From a virus: a stretch of 43,299 nt of DNA. The stretch is taken from IMG/VR virus record IMGVR_UViG_3300036859_001055, positions 1 to 43,299 of that record. One strand, given 5' to 3'. A model generated the notes under the pieces. It worked only from the letters and a program-made list of their open reading frames with translations. It was not told the DNA's origin and made no database searches. Made by a program: the position numbers and the translations under genes. Of this stretch, positions 22,888-30,573 are shown in pieces (position 1 is the stretch's first letter; every line of letters begins with the position of its first letter).

Positions 22888-24924
22888 TCACAAAAAGGTT
22901 CGTGCGCGACGAAGGGGAAGCACAACGCCGTAATAGATCGCCGCGACTTGAGCAGTCGTCAGGCTGGAGCCGATGCCGGCCAGAAACAACTTCTGATCAC
23001 TGAAGTTACTCGACCCGGTGTTTGACAAGCACTTGACGGTCGCATTCGGCAGGGCGGCCGATGTGTTAGAGCTGGTCCCTACCTCCACACCATCCTTGCG
23101 AATTTGCTGGGCGTTCGATGCGGAGCGGTCGGCCTGGAAGAAACCAGTCTTGGTGGTGTTAGCCGCAGATGCCGCCGCCGTCGCGTTCATGCGCGCAGTG
23201 AAATTCGTCCCGTCAGACGGGAACATGAACAAGTTCGCGCTCGCGCCGATGGCCGAGTTGTTGTTGGCGGTGGCATTCAGAACGTATGCCATGAAGCTGG
23301 CGCTGTTCTGCTGGAACGCGCCGCCCGCGGTCGATGGATTGAATCCGGTATCAAGCCAGCCCGACGTTCCATCGCCCTGGAAGCCATCGCCGGCAACGAA
23401 GCTGAGGCCGCCGTTCTTGGTGAGCGGAAAGTTGACGCTGATCAGGTTCAACAGCGCATCGGCATCATCGAGGTTGTTGAAACCGGGGATATAGACCGCA
23501 TCAAACTTGGCTAGGCCAATCGCCTTTAGGGCGCTGAATGCCTTGTCGATGCGGTAAGCGTCGTCACCAGTGAATGGAGTGATGCGGCGGTCGTTGTAAG
23601 CCTGTGCCTCGGCGTTCACCCATGGGCTGTGAACGTAGGTCGGAAAGCGCAAAAATCCCGCCTCACCGATCACGCGGGCCTCCAGGTCGCCAATTACATC
23701 GTTGGCTACATCGTTCGCGCGCTCGGCAGTCATGATCTTCGCGTCGGTGTGAGACGGTGCGATCCATCCGGGCGTCAGGATGGGGAAAGTGCGCGGCTTC
23801 TCCCACACTGTCTCTGCGGAGCCAACCACGCTGGCCGCGCTGACACGACGTTTCGTCATGTTGCCGCTAACCGGGTAGAACAAGTCAAATTCTCCGGCGG
23901 GCAGCGCCATCGGCGTGCACCCAGGGAAGTTCGAGTTCACACTCTCGACGTTCACAGAAGTAAAGTCCAAGCCGGTTGCGTGGCGGGCGAATTTGATAGT
24001 GTTGTTGGGCTCCACGCCATCGCCATATCCAATGACGGCTTTCCCATCGCTGTCGAAGTTCAGCGCCGGAAGCGCCGTGGTGCCGTTGGCGACTGTCGTA
24101 ATCACGCGGTAGCTCGCGTTCATCGTAGCTACATTGATCGGCAGGCTCGCGGCGGCCGTTGTGACCGACCGATCCCAGTTCAGCAAATCCCCCGTATCGA
24201 GGTCCAAGATCGCAAGGTAGACGTGCTCGCGCCGGGTGTTCGCCTCGTCGATTGCCTTGCACCAGATCAGGAACACTTCCGTGGGGTCGGACGGATTGAC
24301 GCGACAATTGCCTTGGTAGATGCGCCCGCCTTCCGGGTTGGCAAAAGATATTGGCGTGCCCCAAGTGATCGTTCCATCTGCGGCAATCGCAGTCGAGACG
24401 ACATATCTACCAAGCCCGTCATCCGCGCCGACATCGCCACGGAACGATATGAATATTTGCTCAGTGACGCCGACAGTGACGACGCGGGGCTGAGGATAGG
24501 AGCAATCGGAAACCGGGTCCGCCAGCGGACGCCAAGCGAATGGATCGCGCGGCACGGTCGTGACCCAGGCTTTCAGTGGATTGTCGTGAGAGCCCCCGAC
24601 CACCAGCACATGCCCAGCGGCCGCGCTGCTTTCGGGATACATGCACATATGCGGAATGCCGTGATAATCGGCGGCTGATGGTATCCCGCCCGCAACTGCA
24701 ATGGGTGTGCGCTTGCCGGTCCCCATGTGGCGAGTGGTGACGTTGGCCCGGCGGACCGGCCCGACGCCCGAGCCTTCCCAAGCCAGCCAGAGGCGATCGT
24801 CGACAGAGTCATAGAAGCCAGATGGAGAGCCGTTCGGCCATGTCGGCTGCGCGTAGCCGTCGCGAGCGAAGAACAGCGCCGATGGCGGGTCGTTCCGCGC
24901 GAGCAGCGTCAGCAGACGTGACAT
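22888..24924 (-). CDS. BNR-type beta-propeller with C-terminal lectin-like domain
   Basis: 678 aa from ATG 24924 (TGATG overlap with the upstream gene; the longer frame to 25026 lacks support). Residues about 25-430 have the BNR_4-like repeat pattern: YHGIPHMCMYPESS, HDNPLKAW, YPQPRVVTVG, GNCRVNPSDPTEVFLIWC and VYLAILDLDTGDLLNW. Residues about 500-670 are beta-sandwich-like (GDGFQGDGTSGWLDTGFNP). The family includes sugar-processing or sugar-binding proteins; sialidase catalytic residues cannot be confirmed. It is placed between capsid and connector genes, so it is probably a virion surface protein that binds polysaccharide. Confidence 0.65.
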   Translation of the reverse strand: MSRLLTLLARNDPPSALFFARDGYAQPTWPNGSPSGFYDSVDDRLWLAWEGSGVGPVRRANVTTRHMGTGKRTPIAVAGGIPSAADYHGIPHMCMYPESSAAAGHVLVVGGSHDNPLKAWVTTVPRDPFAWRPLADPVSDCSYPQPRVVTVGVTEQIFISFRGDVGADDGLGRYVVSTAIAADGTITWGTPISFANPEGGRIYQGNCRVNPSDPTEVFLIWCKAIDEANTRREHVYLAILDLDTGDLLNWDRSVTTAAASLPINVATMNASYRVITTVANGTTALPALNFDSDGKAVIGYGDGVEPNNTIKFARHATGLDFTSVNVESVNSNFPGCTPMALPAGEFDLFYPVSGNMTKRRVSAASVVGSAETVWEKPRTFPILTPGWIAPSHTDAKIMTAERANDVANDVIGDLEARVIGEAGFLRFPTYVHSPWVNAEAQAYNDRRITPFTGDDAYRIDKAFSALKAIGLAKFDAVYIPGFNNLDDADALLNLISVNFPLTKNGGLSFVAGDGFQGDGTSGWLDTGFNPSTAGGAFQQNSASFMAYVLNATANNNSAIGASANLFMFPSDGTNFTARMNATAAASAANTTKTGFFQADRSASNAQQIRKDGVEVGTSSNTSAALPNATVKCLSNTGSSNFSDQKLFLAGIGSSLTTAQVAAIYYGVVLPLRRARTFL

Positions 24925-25265
24925 CAGACCGGCCGGGCGACCAGCTGCAATGTGCGGGCAGCGCCCTGGTTCACCGGCGTGCCCGCGGTTCCGCTCCGGA
25001 CCTTCAGGTGCCGGATGCCGGCCCATAGTGCCGGCTCCAGGGTGATGTAGCGATCATCGGCGGCGGTAACGGTGACTTCCGTTCCATCCTTGTCGTAGAG
25101 ATTGTTGAAGGTGGTGCCGTCGTCATGGCTGACCTGGAAAGTCAGGTTTGCGGCGGTCCAATCCGCAGGCATGACGATGCCGACAAGACTGTTCGGGTGA
25201 ATGGCAACCGCGCCTGACAGGCTGGCGCCGTTCGCGATGACCGCGGGCGTGATCAAGCCGGACAT
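24924..25265 (-). CDS. small virion accessory protein
   Basis: 113 aa. MSGLITPAVIANGASLSGAV and IRHLKVRSGTAGTPVNQGA; beta-rich, no enzyme motif, a type commonly found beside capsid genes of alphaproteobacterial phages. ATG 25265; TGATG overlap with the propeller gene. Probable head decoration or neck component. Confidence 0.6.
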   Translation of the reverse strand: MSGLITPAVIANGASLSGAVAIHPNSLVGIVMPADWTAANLTFQVSHDDGTTFNNLYDKDGTEVTVTAADDRYITLEPALWAGIRHLKVRSGTAGTPVNQGAARTLQLVARPV

Positions 25266-25287
25266 GCTGCACCTCTGGCAATGTTAT

Positions 25288-25312
25288 GCGGGGCACCCGA
25301 TGGGCGCCCCGC
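25288..25312 (-). other. intergenic hairpin
   Basis: Nested stem GCGGGGC / GCCCCGC (25288-25294 and 25306-25312) with an inner CCC/GGG pair. No T-run follows on the minus strand, so it is more likely an mRNA-stability or processing element than a terminator. Confidence 0.5.
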
Positions 25313-25327
25313 GATAAGACCGGCGGT

Positions 25328-26044
25328 CTACTGGCGGCCGAACTTGATGCAGCGGATCCAGTCGATCGCGCAGGTCTTGGCGACCGCCTCGCCAGCCAGG
25401 AAATGCACCGAAACGCGCAGCTCCTCATCGTCCGGCAGATTGGTGATGGCCGGAACCGCGACCGAAACACCGTCGACGAAGACCTCGATCGCGGCGCCGT
25501 CCCAATAGAATTCCAGGATGTAAGCCGTCGTGTTGGCCAACGTCTTAAGCCCCGCAACGGTCGTCGCGGTGCTGTTCTTGTTGACGACGAAGGTTAGGTC
25601 GGCCGATGCATCGACCTTCTGGAAGCCGATTGAATCCGTGACGGCACCGAGGATGTCGGTGTCGGTGATCGCAAGGCCGATGAAGAGGTCGGATTGCGTG
25701 ACATCCGAGATGCTCTGGATGCGGGCGCCGAAATACAGCGGCTTGTCGGCTTCCAGCTTGAACGATTCGCCGAGCAGCTGGCAGTTCAAACCGTCATTGT
25801 CGGCGGCATCCGTCGTCAGCAACATCGTGCCGTTGCCGGTGTCGCCGCTGGTGATGGTGGATTCACCGGCTCCGCCTTCGACACGGGTCACGGTCCAGGC
25901 GTCCCAGTTGGCGTCGGCGCCGCCGGAAACGATGAAGTCGTCGATGTATTTCAGGACATCACGCCCGATTGCATCGACAATGCGCTTGCGGTGATCCTGC
26001 CAGAACGCGAGATTGCCGTTGATGTGCTGGGAGTGAACGCTCAT
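25328..26044 (-). CDS. virion accessory protein, beta-sandwich-like
   Basis: 238 aa. MSVHSQHINGNLAFWQDHRK with a helical start, then LLTTDAADNDGLNCQLLGES and a long beta-rich domain (LEFYWDGAAIEVFVDGVSVA) reminiscent of concanavalin-like lectins. It follows the 157-aa protein after a terminator-like hairpin. Function unknown; likely capsid decoration. Confidence 0.65.
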   Translation of the reverse strand: MSVHSQHINGNLAFWQDHRKRIVDAIGRDVLKYIDDFIVSGGADANWDAWTVTRVEGGAGESTITSGDTGNGTMLLTTDAADNDGLNCQLLGESFKLEADKPLYFGARIQSISDVTQSDLFIGLAITDTDILGAVTDSIGFQKVDASADLTFVVNKNSTATTVAGLKTLANTTAYILEFYWDGAAIEVFVDGVSVAVPAITNLPDDEELRVSVHFLAGEAVAKTCAIDWIRCIKFGRQ

Positions 26045-26061
26045 GGGTGCTCTCCTGCTTT

Positions 26062-26079
26062 CGGCCCAAAGTGGGGCCG
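26062..26079 (-). other. intergenic hairpin
   Basis: 6-bp stem CGGCCC / GGGCCG with 6-nt loop, immediately before the start of the 238-aa gene; could affect its translation. Confidence 0.35.
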
Positions 26080-26089
26080 CCTAATCTGG

Positions 26090-26124
26090 CGAAAAGAGGA
26101 AGGGGCGCCGATCATGGCGCCCCT
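26090..26124 (-). terminator. terminator-like hairpin
   Basis: Perfect 9-bp stem AGGGGCGCC / GGCGCCCCT (26101-26109 and 26116-26124), followed on the minus strand by TTCCTCTTTTC. May cause partial termination within the accessory block. Confidence 0.5.
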
Positions 26125-26138
26125 GCTTGACGATCCCG

Positions 26139-26612
26139 TTACGCGATCGCGGTGTTCGGGATGTGCGCGGCGTAGCGCGGCTTCAGCAGTTCGATCAGAA
26201 CGCCGCCGAGCACCGGGCTGTCGACGACCTCGACCGCCTTCAGTTGCAGCCAAGGCTTCGCGGCCGGCATGCGCTGTGCCTCGGCCTCCAGCACGTAGAG
26301 CTGGCTGGAGCCCGCCGTGGTGGCGAAACCTGCCGCAGCCGCCGCGACGACATCGGCAGGCAGGTCATCGGACCCGGTATAGGCCTGGTAGTGGAATGGG
26401 ATCGCAACCGGATTGTCCCCGGCAGCGTTGTCGCAGGCCTGCAGCGTGAGAGTGGAGGTGCCGGTGGCGCCAACGCCCTTGTGCACGATGAAGCGTGCCG
26501 CGGCGTATTCCTCCATGTTGACGACATCGGAAAGAACGGTGCCGGCGAAGGCATCCGCAACGGGGTCGATCCCCGTGATGATGTGCCGCTCGCCGAAAGT
26601 GAGATTCGACAT
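26139..26612 (-). CDS. head accessory (decoration-like) protein
   Basis: 157 aa. MSNLTFGERHIITGIDPVAD, STLTLQACDNAAGDNPVAIP and a compact beta-rich body. Position directly after the major capsid gene is where decoration proteins are usually encoded. GGAGATCAACAA precedes ATG 26612. No family name is certain. Confidence 0.6.
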   Translation of the reverse strand: MSNLTFGERHIITGIDPVADAFAGTVLSDVVNMEEYAAARFIVHKGVGATGTSTLTLQACDNAAGDNPVAIPFHYQAYTGSDDLPADVVAAAAAGFATTAGSSQLYVLEAEAQRMPAAKPWLQLKAVEVVDSPVLGGVLIELLKPRYAAHIPNTAIA

Positions 26613-26649
26613 TTGTTGATCTCCTCGATGGGATGAAGCGCTGGCAGAG

Positions 26650-26671
26650 GCGCCGGCCCGAAGGCCGGCGC
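26650..26671 (-). other. cUUCGg tetraloop hairpin after the capsid gene
   Basis: 9-bp stem GCGCCGGCC / GGCCGGCGC. On the minus strand the loop reads TTCG closed by C-G, the extra-stable cUUCGg tetraloop. No T-run follows; it lies 28 bases past the capsid stop and probably stabilises or delimits the capsid mRNA. Confidence 0.6.
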
Positions 26672-26698
26672 TTCAAGCCCAGTGAGCGTTGGCGCCCG

Positions 26699-28030
26699 TT
26701 AAGCGCGGGTCGCCAGCGTGACGAAGGTGGACTGCTTGTCCGTGCCCTTGAACGGGGTGATCGGCTTGTCGTCGACCGGCTGGCCGTCGACCCGGTAGAT
26801 GAACCGGAACGCCTGCTCATCCGTCAGGAACGCGACGTGGATCGACGTGGCATACTGGATATCGCCCTTGTCGATCATGACGTAGTTGGTCGGATCGGCC
26901 AGCACGATGTCACCCTCGGTGCCCAGCGTCTCGCTGTATTCGATCGGCTTGACCGGCCGGCCGAGCAGCGTGCCATAGGGCGAGTCCGAGAGACCGCCCG
27001 GCGGCAGGAAGACCGGGACACCGCCGGTGCCGATGACCTTGTGCAGGCCCATCAGCTCCGGCATGGTGTCCTGGTTAACCCACCACTCCATATTGGGGAT
27101 CGACCGCGCCGGCGCCCGGGCGAACATCTTGGTCACGTTCTCGAAGAGGATGGTCTTCGCCGCCTGTCCGATCTCTTTCGCGACGGCAACCTTGCATCCG
27201 GCCTTCATGAAGCCGAGCGGGGTCGAGGCGCCGGCACCCTCGAAGATGGCGTCGTCCACCATGAACGCGAATTCCTGGGGGAACGCCTCCGAGATCACGC
27301 CGGCCAGCGCGACGGAGTCCTGCAACATCTCGCTGGTGGCATAGAGCAGGCCAGCCAGCTTCTTCAGCTGCAGGTTCATCTGGCGGAACTTCGGACGACT
27401 GGGGGTGAGGGAATCGCCCTCGCCGATCCAGTAGGTCTGCATGCCGCCCCAGCGCGCGCCGGTGGCGCGGCTGTCGTCCTTGAGGGCATTGATCTTCAGC
27501 CCGTTGGACTTCGCCGAGATCGGAATGCGGCGGACCCTCGAGCCGATCATGCTGACGTCGAACGTGCGGCGCAGGAGGCCGTCGGCGATGTCCTTCTCGA
27601 CCAGGAATCCGCCATCCTCGGCCACGGTCTCATTCGAGCCGAGCGAGGCCTCGATCAGCATCGGGTCGTGACGCCCACTGATTTTGGCGCGCCGGACGGA
27701 CGACAACAGATCGCCGAACGCGGCCGTCTGCGCTGGGCTCAGCGCCGCCCCTTCCGGCACCTCATGCATGGCCGCCGGCAGGTCGCGATACTTCGCCATG
27801 AAGCTCTTGGCCTGGTCGGGGTCGTTCGGGTCGACCTGACTGGGCTGCGCCTTCTCGCCGCGAAGCTTCTGCAGCTTCTCGACGTTGGTGATCTCGGCGT
27901 CCAACGCTTCGACTTCCTTGGTCGCTGCATCGAACTCGACCTGCTTGCTCTCGCCTTCCAGCGAGAGCGCGGATTCCATCTTGTCATACGCCTTCGCACG
28001 TGCCTGGCGAAGGCTCACCAGATCTCGCAT
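26699..28030 (-). CDS. major capsid protein, HK97 family
   Basis: 443 aa from ATG 28030, which has a perfect AGGAGG; the frame above it is antisense noise of the protease gene. Residues 1-65 are a coiled-coil delta/scaffold region (MRDLVSLRQARAKAYDKMES) expected to be removed on maturation; the HK97 fold follows (VAEDGGFLVEKDIADGLLRR, LLYATSEMLQD, DPTNYVMIDKGDI). Processed by the S49 protease encoded just upstream. Confidence 0.95.
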   Translation of the reverse strand: MRDLVSLRQARAKAYDKMESALSLEGESKQVEFDAATKEVEALDAEITNVEKLQKLRGEKAQPSQVDPNDPDQAKSFMAKYRDLPAAMHEVPEGAALSPAQTAAFGDLLSSVRRAKISGRHDPMLIEASLGSNETVAEDGGFLVEKDIADGLLRRTFDVSMIGSRVRRIPISAKSNGLKINALKDDSRATGARWGGMQTYWIGEGDSLTPSRPKFRQMNLQLKKLAGLLYATSEMLQDSVALAGVISEAFPQEFAFMVDDAIFEGAGASTPLGFMKAGCKVAVAKEIGQAAKTILFENVTKMFARAPARSIPNMEWWVNQDTMPELMGLHKVIGTGGVPVFLPPGGLSDSPYGTLLGRPVKPIEYSETLGTEGDIVLADPTNYVMIDKGDIQYATSIHVAFLTDEQAFRFIYRVDGQPVDDKPITPFKGTDKQSTFVTLATRA

Positions 28031-28053
28031 TGAAACCTCCTGGGTTGCGAGTT

Positions 28054-28090
28054 GGGTGCAAGGCACCCGATGATCCGCAGCCTTCGCTGC
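28054..28090 (-). other. pair of small hairpins between protease and capsid genes
   Basis: GGGTGC/GCACCC (28054-28068, 3-nt loop) and GCAGC/GCTGC (28077-28090, 4-nt loop) lie between the protease stop and the capsid ribosome binding site. No T-run. Confidence 0.4.
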
Positions 28091-28103
28091 AGAACTGATC
28101 GAA

Positions 28104-28994
28104 CTACTGCTGCTTGAGGGCTTGCAGCTTCCGCTGGTTGGCTGCGTAGCGGCGCAGCGAGTTGAGCGTGGCTTCCTGGCTCTGGACGCGGTCGGCCATG
28201 CCGGCCTCGACAGCCGCCGAGCCAATAGCCACGCCGCCTTGCTTGAAGTCGCTCTTGACCTTGGTCGCCGTCGTATTGCGGCCACGGGCGACATCCGCGA
28301 TGAACTGCGCCTCGATGGCATCCAGGGTGGCGCGGATCTCGGCCACGCCGTCCTCGCTGGTCGGGTCCGGTCGCTTGTTCGGTGCGTTCGAGGAAACGAC
28401 TTCGATGTCGACGTAGCCTTCGCTATCGGGCTCGACTTGCTTCGGCACGGCGGCAACGACGCCAATCGAGCCGACGATGCCGGTGCGCTCGAGCGTGATC
28501 TGCCCCGCCGACGAAGCCAGCCAATAGGCCGCCGATGCGGCCGTGCCGGCGACATGCGCCATCGTGGGCTTCCTCTTGTTGCCGGCGGCGATCGTGTCGG
28601 CCATCGAGTTGATGCCGGAGACGTGCCCACCAGGGCTGTCGATCACCAGCATGATGGCGAAAACGTCTGGGCTCTGCAGCGCGATCCGATAGTCGTTCTG
28701 CAGCATCGTGATCGAGGTCGCCCCGGACAGGGCCGTCATCATGTTGGATCGCGGGAAGATCGGCCCGGTGACCGGCAACACCGCGACACCATCGACGACA
28801 TACGCGCGATCAGCACCAGCGAGACGCTGGGCGCCTGGGCCAGCCATCAGATCGTAGTCGCGCGCCTGCCAGCCTTTGGCCGCTTCGACCTCAGGGGCGG
28901 ACTGGTTGCGCTGGGCAAGGGCGGCCATCAGCGGCAGCCATGACGGATCGATCGCCCACGGGTCCGCCGTGAGCGCCTTGAACGCGCGGGTCAT
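28104..28994 (-). CDS. S49-family prohead protease
   Basis: 296 aa. VIDSPGGHVSG (117-127), catalytic Ser154 in GTAASAAYW and a candidate Lys207 in SNAPNKRPDP give the Ser/Lys arrangement of SppA/lambda gpC proteases. Cleaves the capsid protein N-terminus during prohead maturation. Unlike lambda gpC there is no C-terminal scaffold extension, consistent with scaffold activity in the capsid protein's delta region. Confidence 0.9.
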   Translation of the reverse strand: MTRAFKALTADPWAIDPSWLPLMAALAQRNQSAPEVEAAKGWQARDYDLMAGPGAQRLAGADRAYVVDGVAVLPVTGPIFPRSNMMTALSGATSITMLQNDYRIALQSPDVFAIMLVIDSPGGHVSGINSMADTIAAGNKRKPTMAHVAGTAASAAYWLASSAGQITLERTGIVGSIGVVAAVPKQVEPDSEGYVDIEVVSSNAPNKRPDPTSEDGVAEIRATLDAIEAQFIADVARGRNTTATKVKSDFKQGGVAIGSAAVEAGMADRVQSQEATLNSLRRYAANQRKLQALKQQ

Positions 28995-29005
28995 ATCTTT
29001 GCCTC

Positions 29006-30424
29006 TCAGTTTTTCAGGTAGATGTGCTCGCCATGCGGTCCGAGGATCTTCGCAAGTCGCAGTCGCTGGTCGGCGGGTTTAAGGAATTTGGGATTCACCG
29101 CATGGAACACTGCCGGCATCCATGCGGCATCCGGACTCTTGTCGGGCTGAGCCGGATCCTGTTGCGGGTCTCCTTCGCGATCACGCTCGTCATCCCGCAT
29201 CGGATCGCTCCCCGCAGGGATCATGTTGAGCGGAACCAGATACTCTTCGCCGGCACCATTCGGCAGCTTGTTGCGGTTCTCGGTCTCGCGGACGTCGTCG
29301 GCGGATAGCCAGCCCCACTGGCGACCAATCGCATAGGCGCGATAGCGGCTGAGGATATCGCCGCGCATCAAGCCTTCGAGATTGTGCTCCACCTTGTAGG
29401 TTTCGCGCTCTTCGGGCGTCAGGCACGCGACCGTGATCGCGGCCTCGATCGACTTCGCGAGGGCAGAGACCGGACCAGTGACATAGTCGATCGACTGCTG
29501 CTCGATGTTGCTGAACGTTGCCTTGTCCAGAATTCCGATCTTGTGAGGCGGGACTCGAAACATGGTGCAGGCTTGAACGGCCTGTTCCTTGCGCGTCTCT
29601 GTCATCTGGCTTTCGCTCGGATTGGAACTCAGTTCCTTCAACTTCATGCCGAGTTCGAGAACCATGATCTTCTGCGCGCTGTCGACGCCAGCATAGACGC
29701 GCTCAATCTCGCTCCGGATTCGATCCCCAACATCCTTGTTTGGAATCTGCTGGTCCATCTCCAGGGCCAACGAAGGCCTTGCGCCATGACGAAAATAAGC
29801 CGCGGCGAAACGCTCGGTCGCAATCGCAAGTCCGATGGACTGGCGGTTCTGCATGATCGGCGATATGCCGATGATGCCGCCATTCTCGCATTCGTCCATC
29901 GAGCTGCGATAGGGGACATGCACAACATCCTGCCACGTCAAGCCGCGCTCAATACCGGTCCGGCGACTCACGTCGTAGAATGGCTCCCCCTCATCGGCCC
30001 ATCGCACCGTGACGCGCGGAGACTGGACATTAATAATCCGCTCGACCTGTCCACGATCATCGCGTCGGACGAGCGAATACCCGTTCCCGTGGGACAGGAT
30101 GGCGCGGGCCAAGGTCTCCCGCCAGACGTAAGAGGATAACCAAAGAGCTGGGCCAAATTTCAGCAGGCCATACAACGGATGATCTGTTGCCGATTCGAAC
30201 CCACTGGGGGTGCGGCGCTTGAGCTCGAGCGGAACCTTCGCCAAGTCCTCACTGAGCACCTGGATGCAGGCAGCGACGCTCGGTATTGCCAAAGCGTCCT
30301 TGACTGAGACGCGCACACCGGCTGCAACGATGGAACCGATGTCCATCCCCTTCAGCCAGTCGTCTACGTAGCGAGACTGCGCCGGTTCAGCGCTTGATCC
30401 GAGTAAGCGCGAAAACCAACCCAT
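29006..30424 (-). CDS. portal protein, HK97 family
   Basis: 472 aa. SVAACIQVLSEDLAKVPLEL, HGNGYSLVRRDDRGQVERI, FRVPPHKIGILDKATFSNIE and GLMRGDILSRYRAY are classical HK97 portal motifs. Forms the dodecameric DNA channel. The ATG is two codons after the small membrane-protein gene (TGATATG) with AGGAG inside that gene. Confidence 0.95.
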   Translation of the reverse strand: MGWFSRLLGSSAEPAQSRYVDDWLKGMDIGSIVAAGVRVSVKDALAIPSVAACIQVLSEDLAKVPLELKRRTPSGFESATDHPLYGLLKFGPALWLSSYVWRETLARAILSHGNGYSLVRRDDRGQVERIINVQSPRVTVRWADEGEPFYDVSRRTGIERGLTWQDVVHVPYRSSMDECENGGIIGISPIMQNRQSIGLAIATERFAAAYFRHGARPSLALEMDQQIPNKDVGDRIRSEIERVYAGVDSAQKIMVLELGMKLKELSSNPSESQMTETRKEQAVQACTMFRVPPHKIGILDKATFSNIEQQSIDYVTGPVSALAKSIEAAITVACLTPEERETYKVEHNLEGLMRGDILSRYRAYAIGRQWGWLSADDVRETENRNKLPNGAGEEYLVPLNMIPAGSDPMRDDERDREGDPQQDPAQPDKSPDAAWMPAVFHAVNPKFLKPADQRLRLAKILGPHGEHIYLKN

Positions 30425-30425
30425 A

Positions 30426-30569
30426 TCAGCTCCTGACGGATCCGATTAGCCCGACTGCGAAAAGCGCCACGCCCGCAACGATAAAACCAGCGGCAGGGGT
30501 CACCAGCCAGGCGCCGTATGACGTGCTACCGGTGCCGATGACCATCAGGCTCAAGCGAACCCATTCCAT
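30426..30569 (-). CDS. 47-aa membrane protein between terminase and portal
   Basis: A 47-residue frame, MEWVRLSLMVIGTGSTSYGA and onward, ends at 30426, two bases before the portal start, and begins four bases after the terminase stop. AGGA lies seven bases before ATG 30569. Two hydrophobic helices (about 5-14 and 27-45) make it a small membrane protein. Similar tiny membrane genes sit here in other HK97-like phages. Function unknown. Confidence 0.7.
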   Translation of the reverse strand: MEWVRLSLMVIGTGSTSYGAWLVTPAAGFIVAGVALFAVGLIGSVRS

Positions 30570-30573
30570 CGGA

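Noticed and set aside
26633-28033. 466-codon open frame on the plus strand
   Set aside because: Exactly antisense to the major capsid gene; no recognisable domain.
28031-28630. N-terminal extension of the capsid frame to 28630
   Set aside because: The extra 200 residues are Ser/Arg/Pro-rich antisense-type sequence over the protease gene; a perfect AGGAGG precedes ATG 28030.
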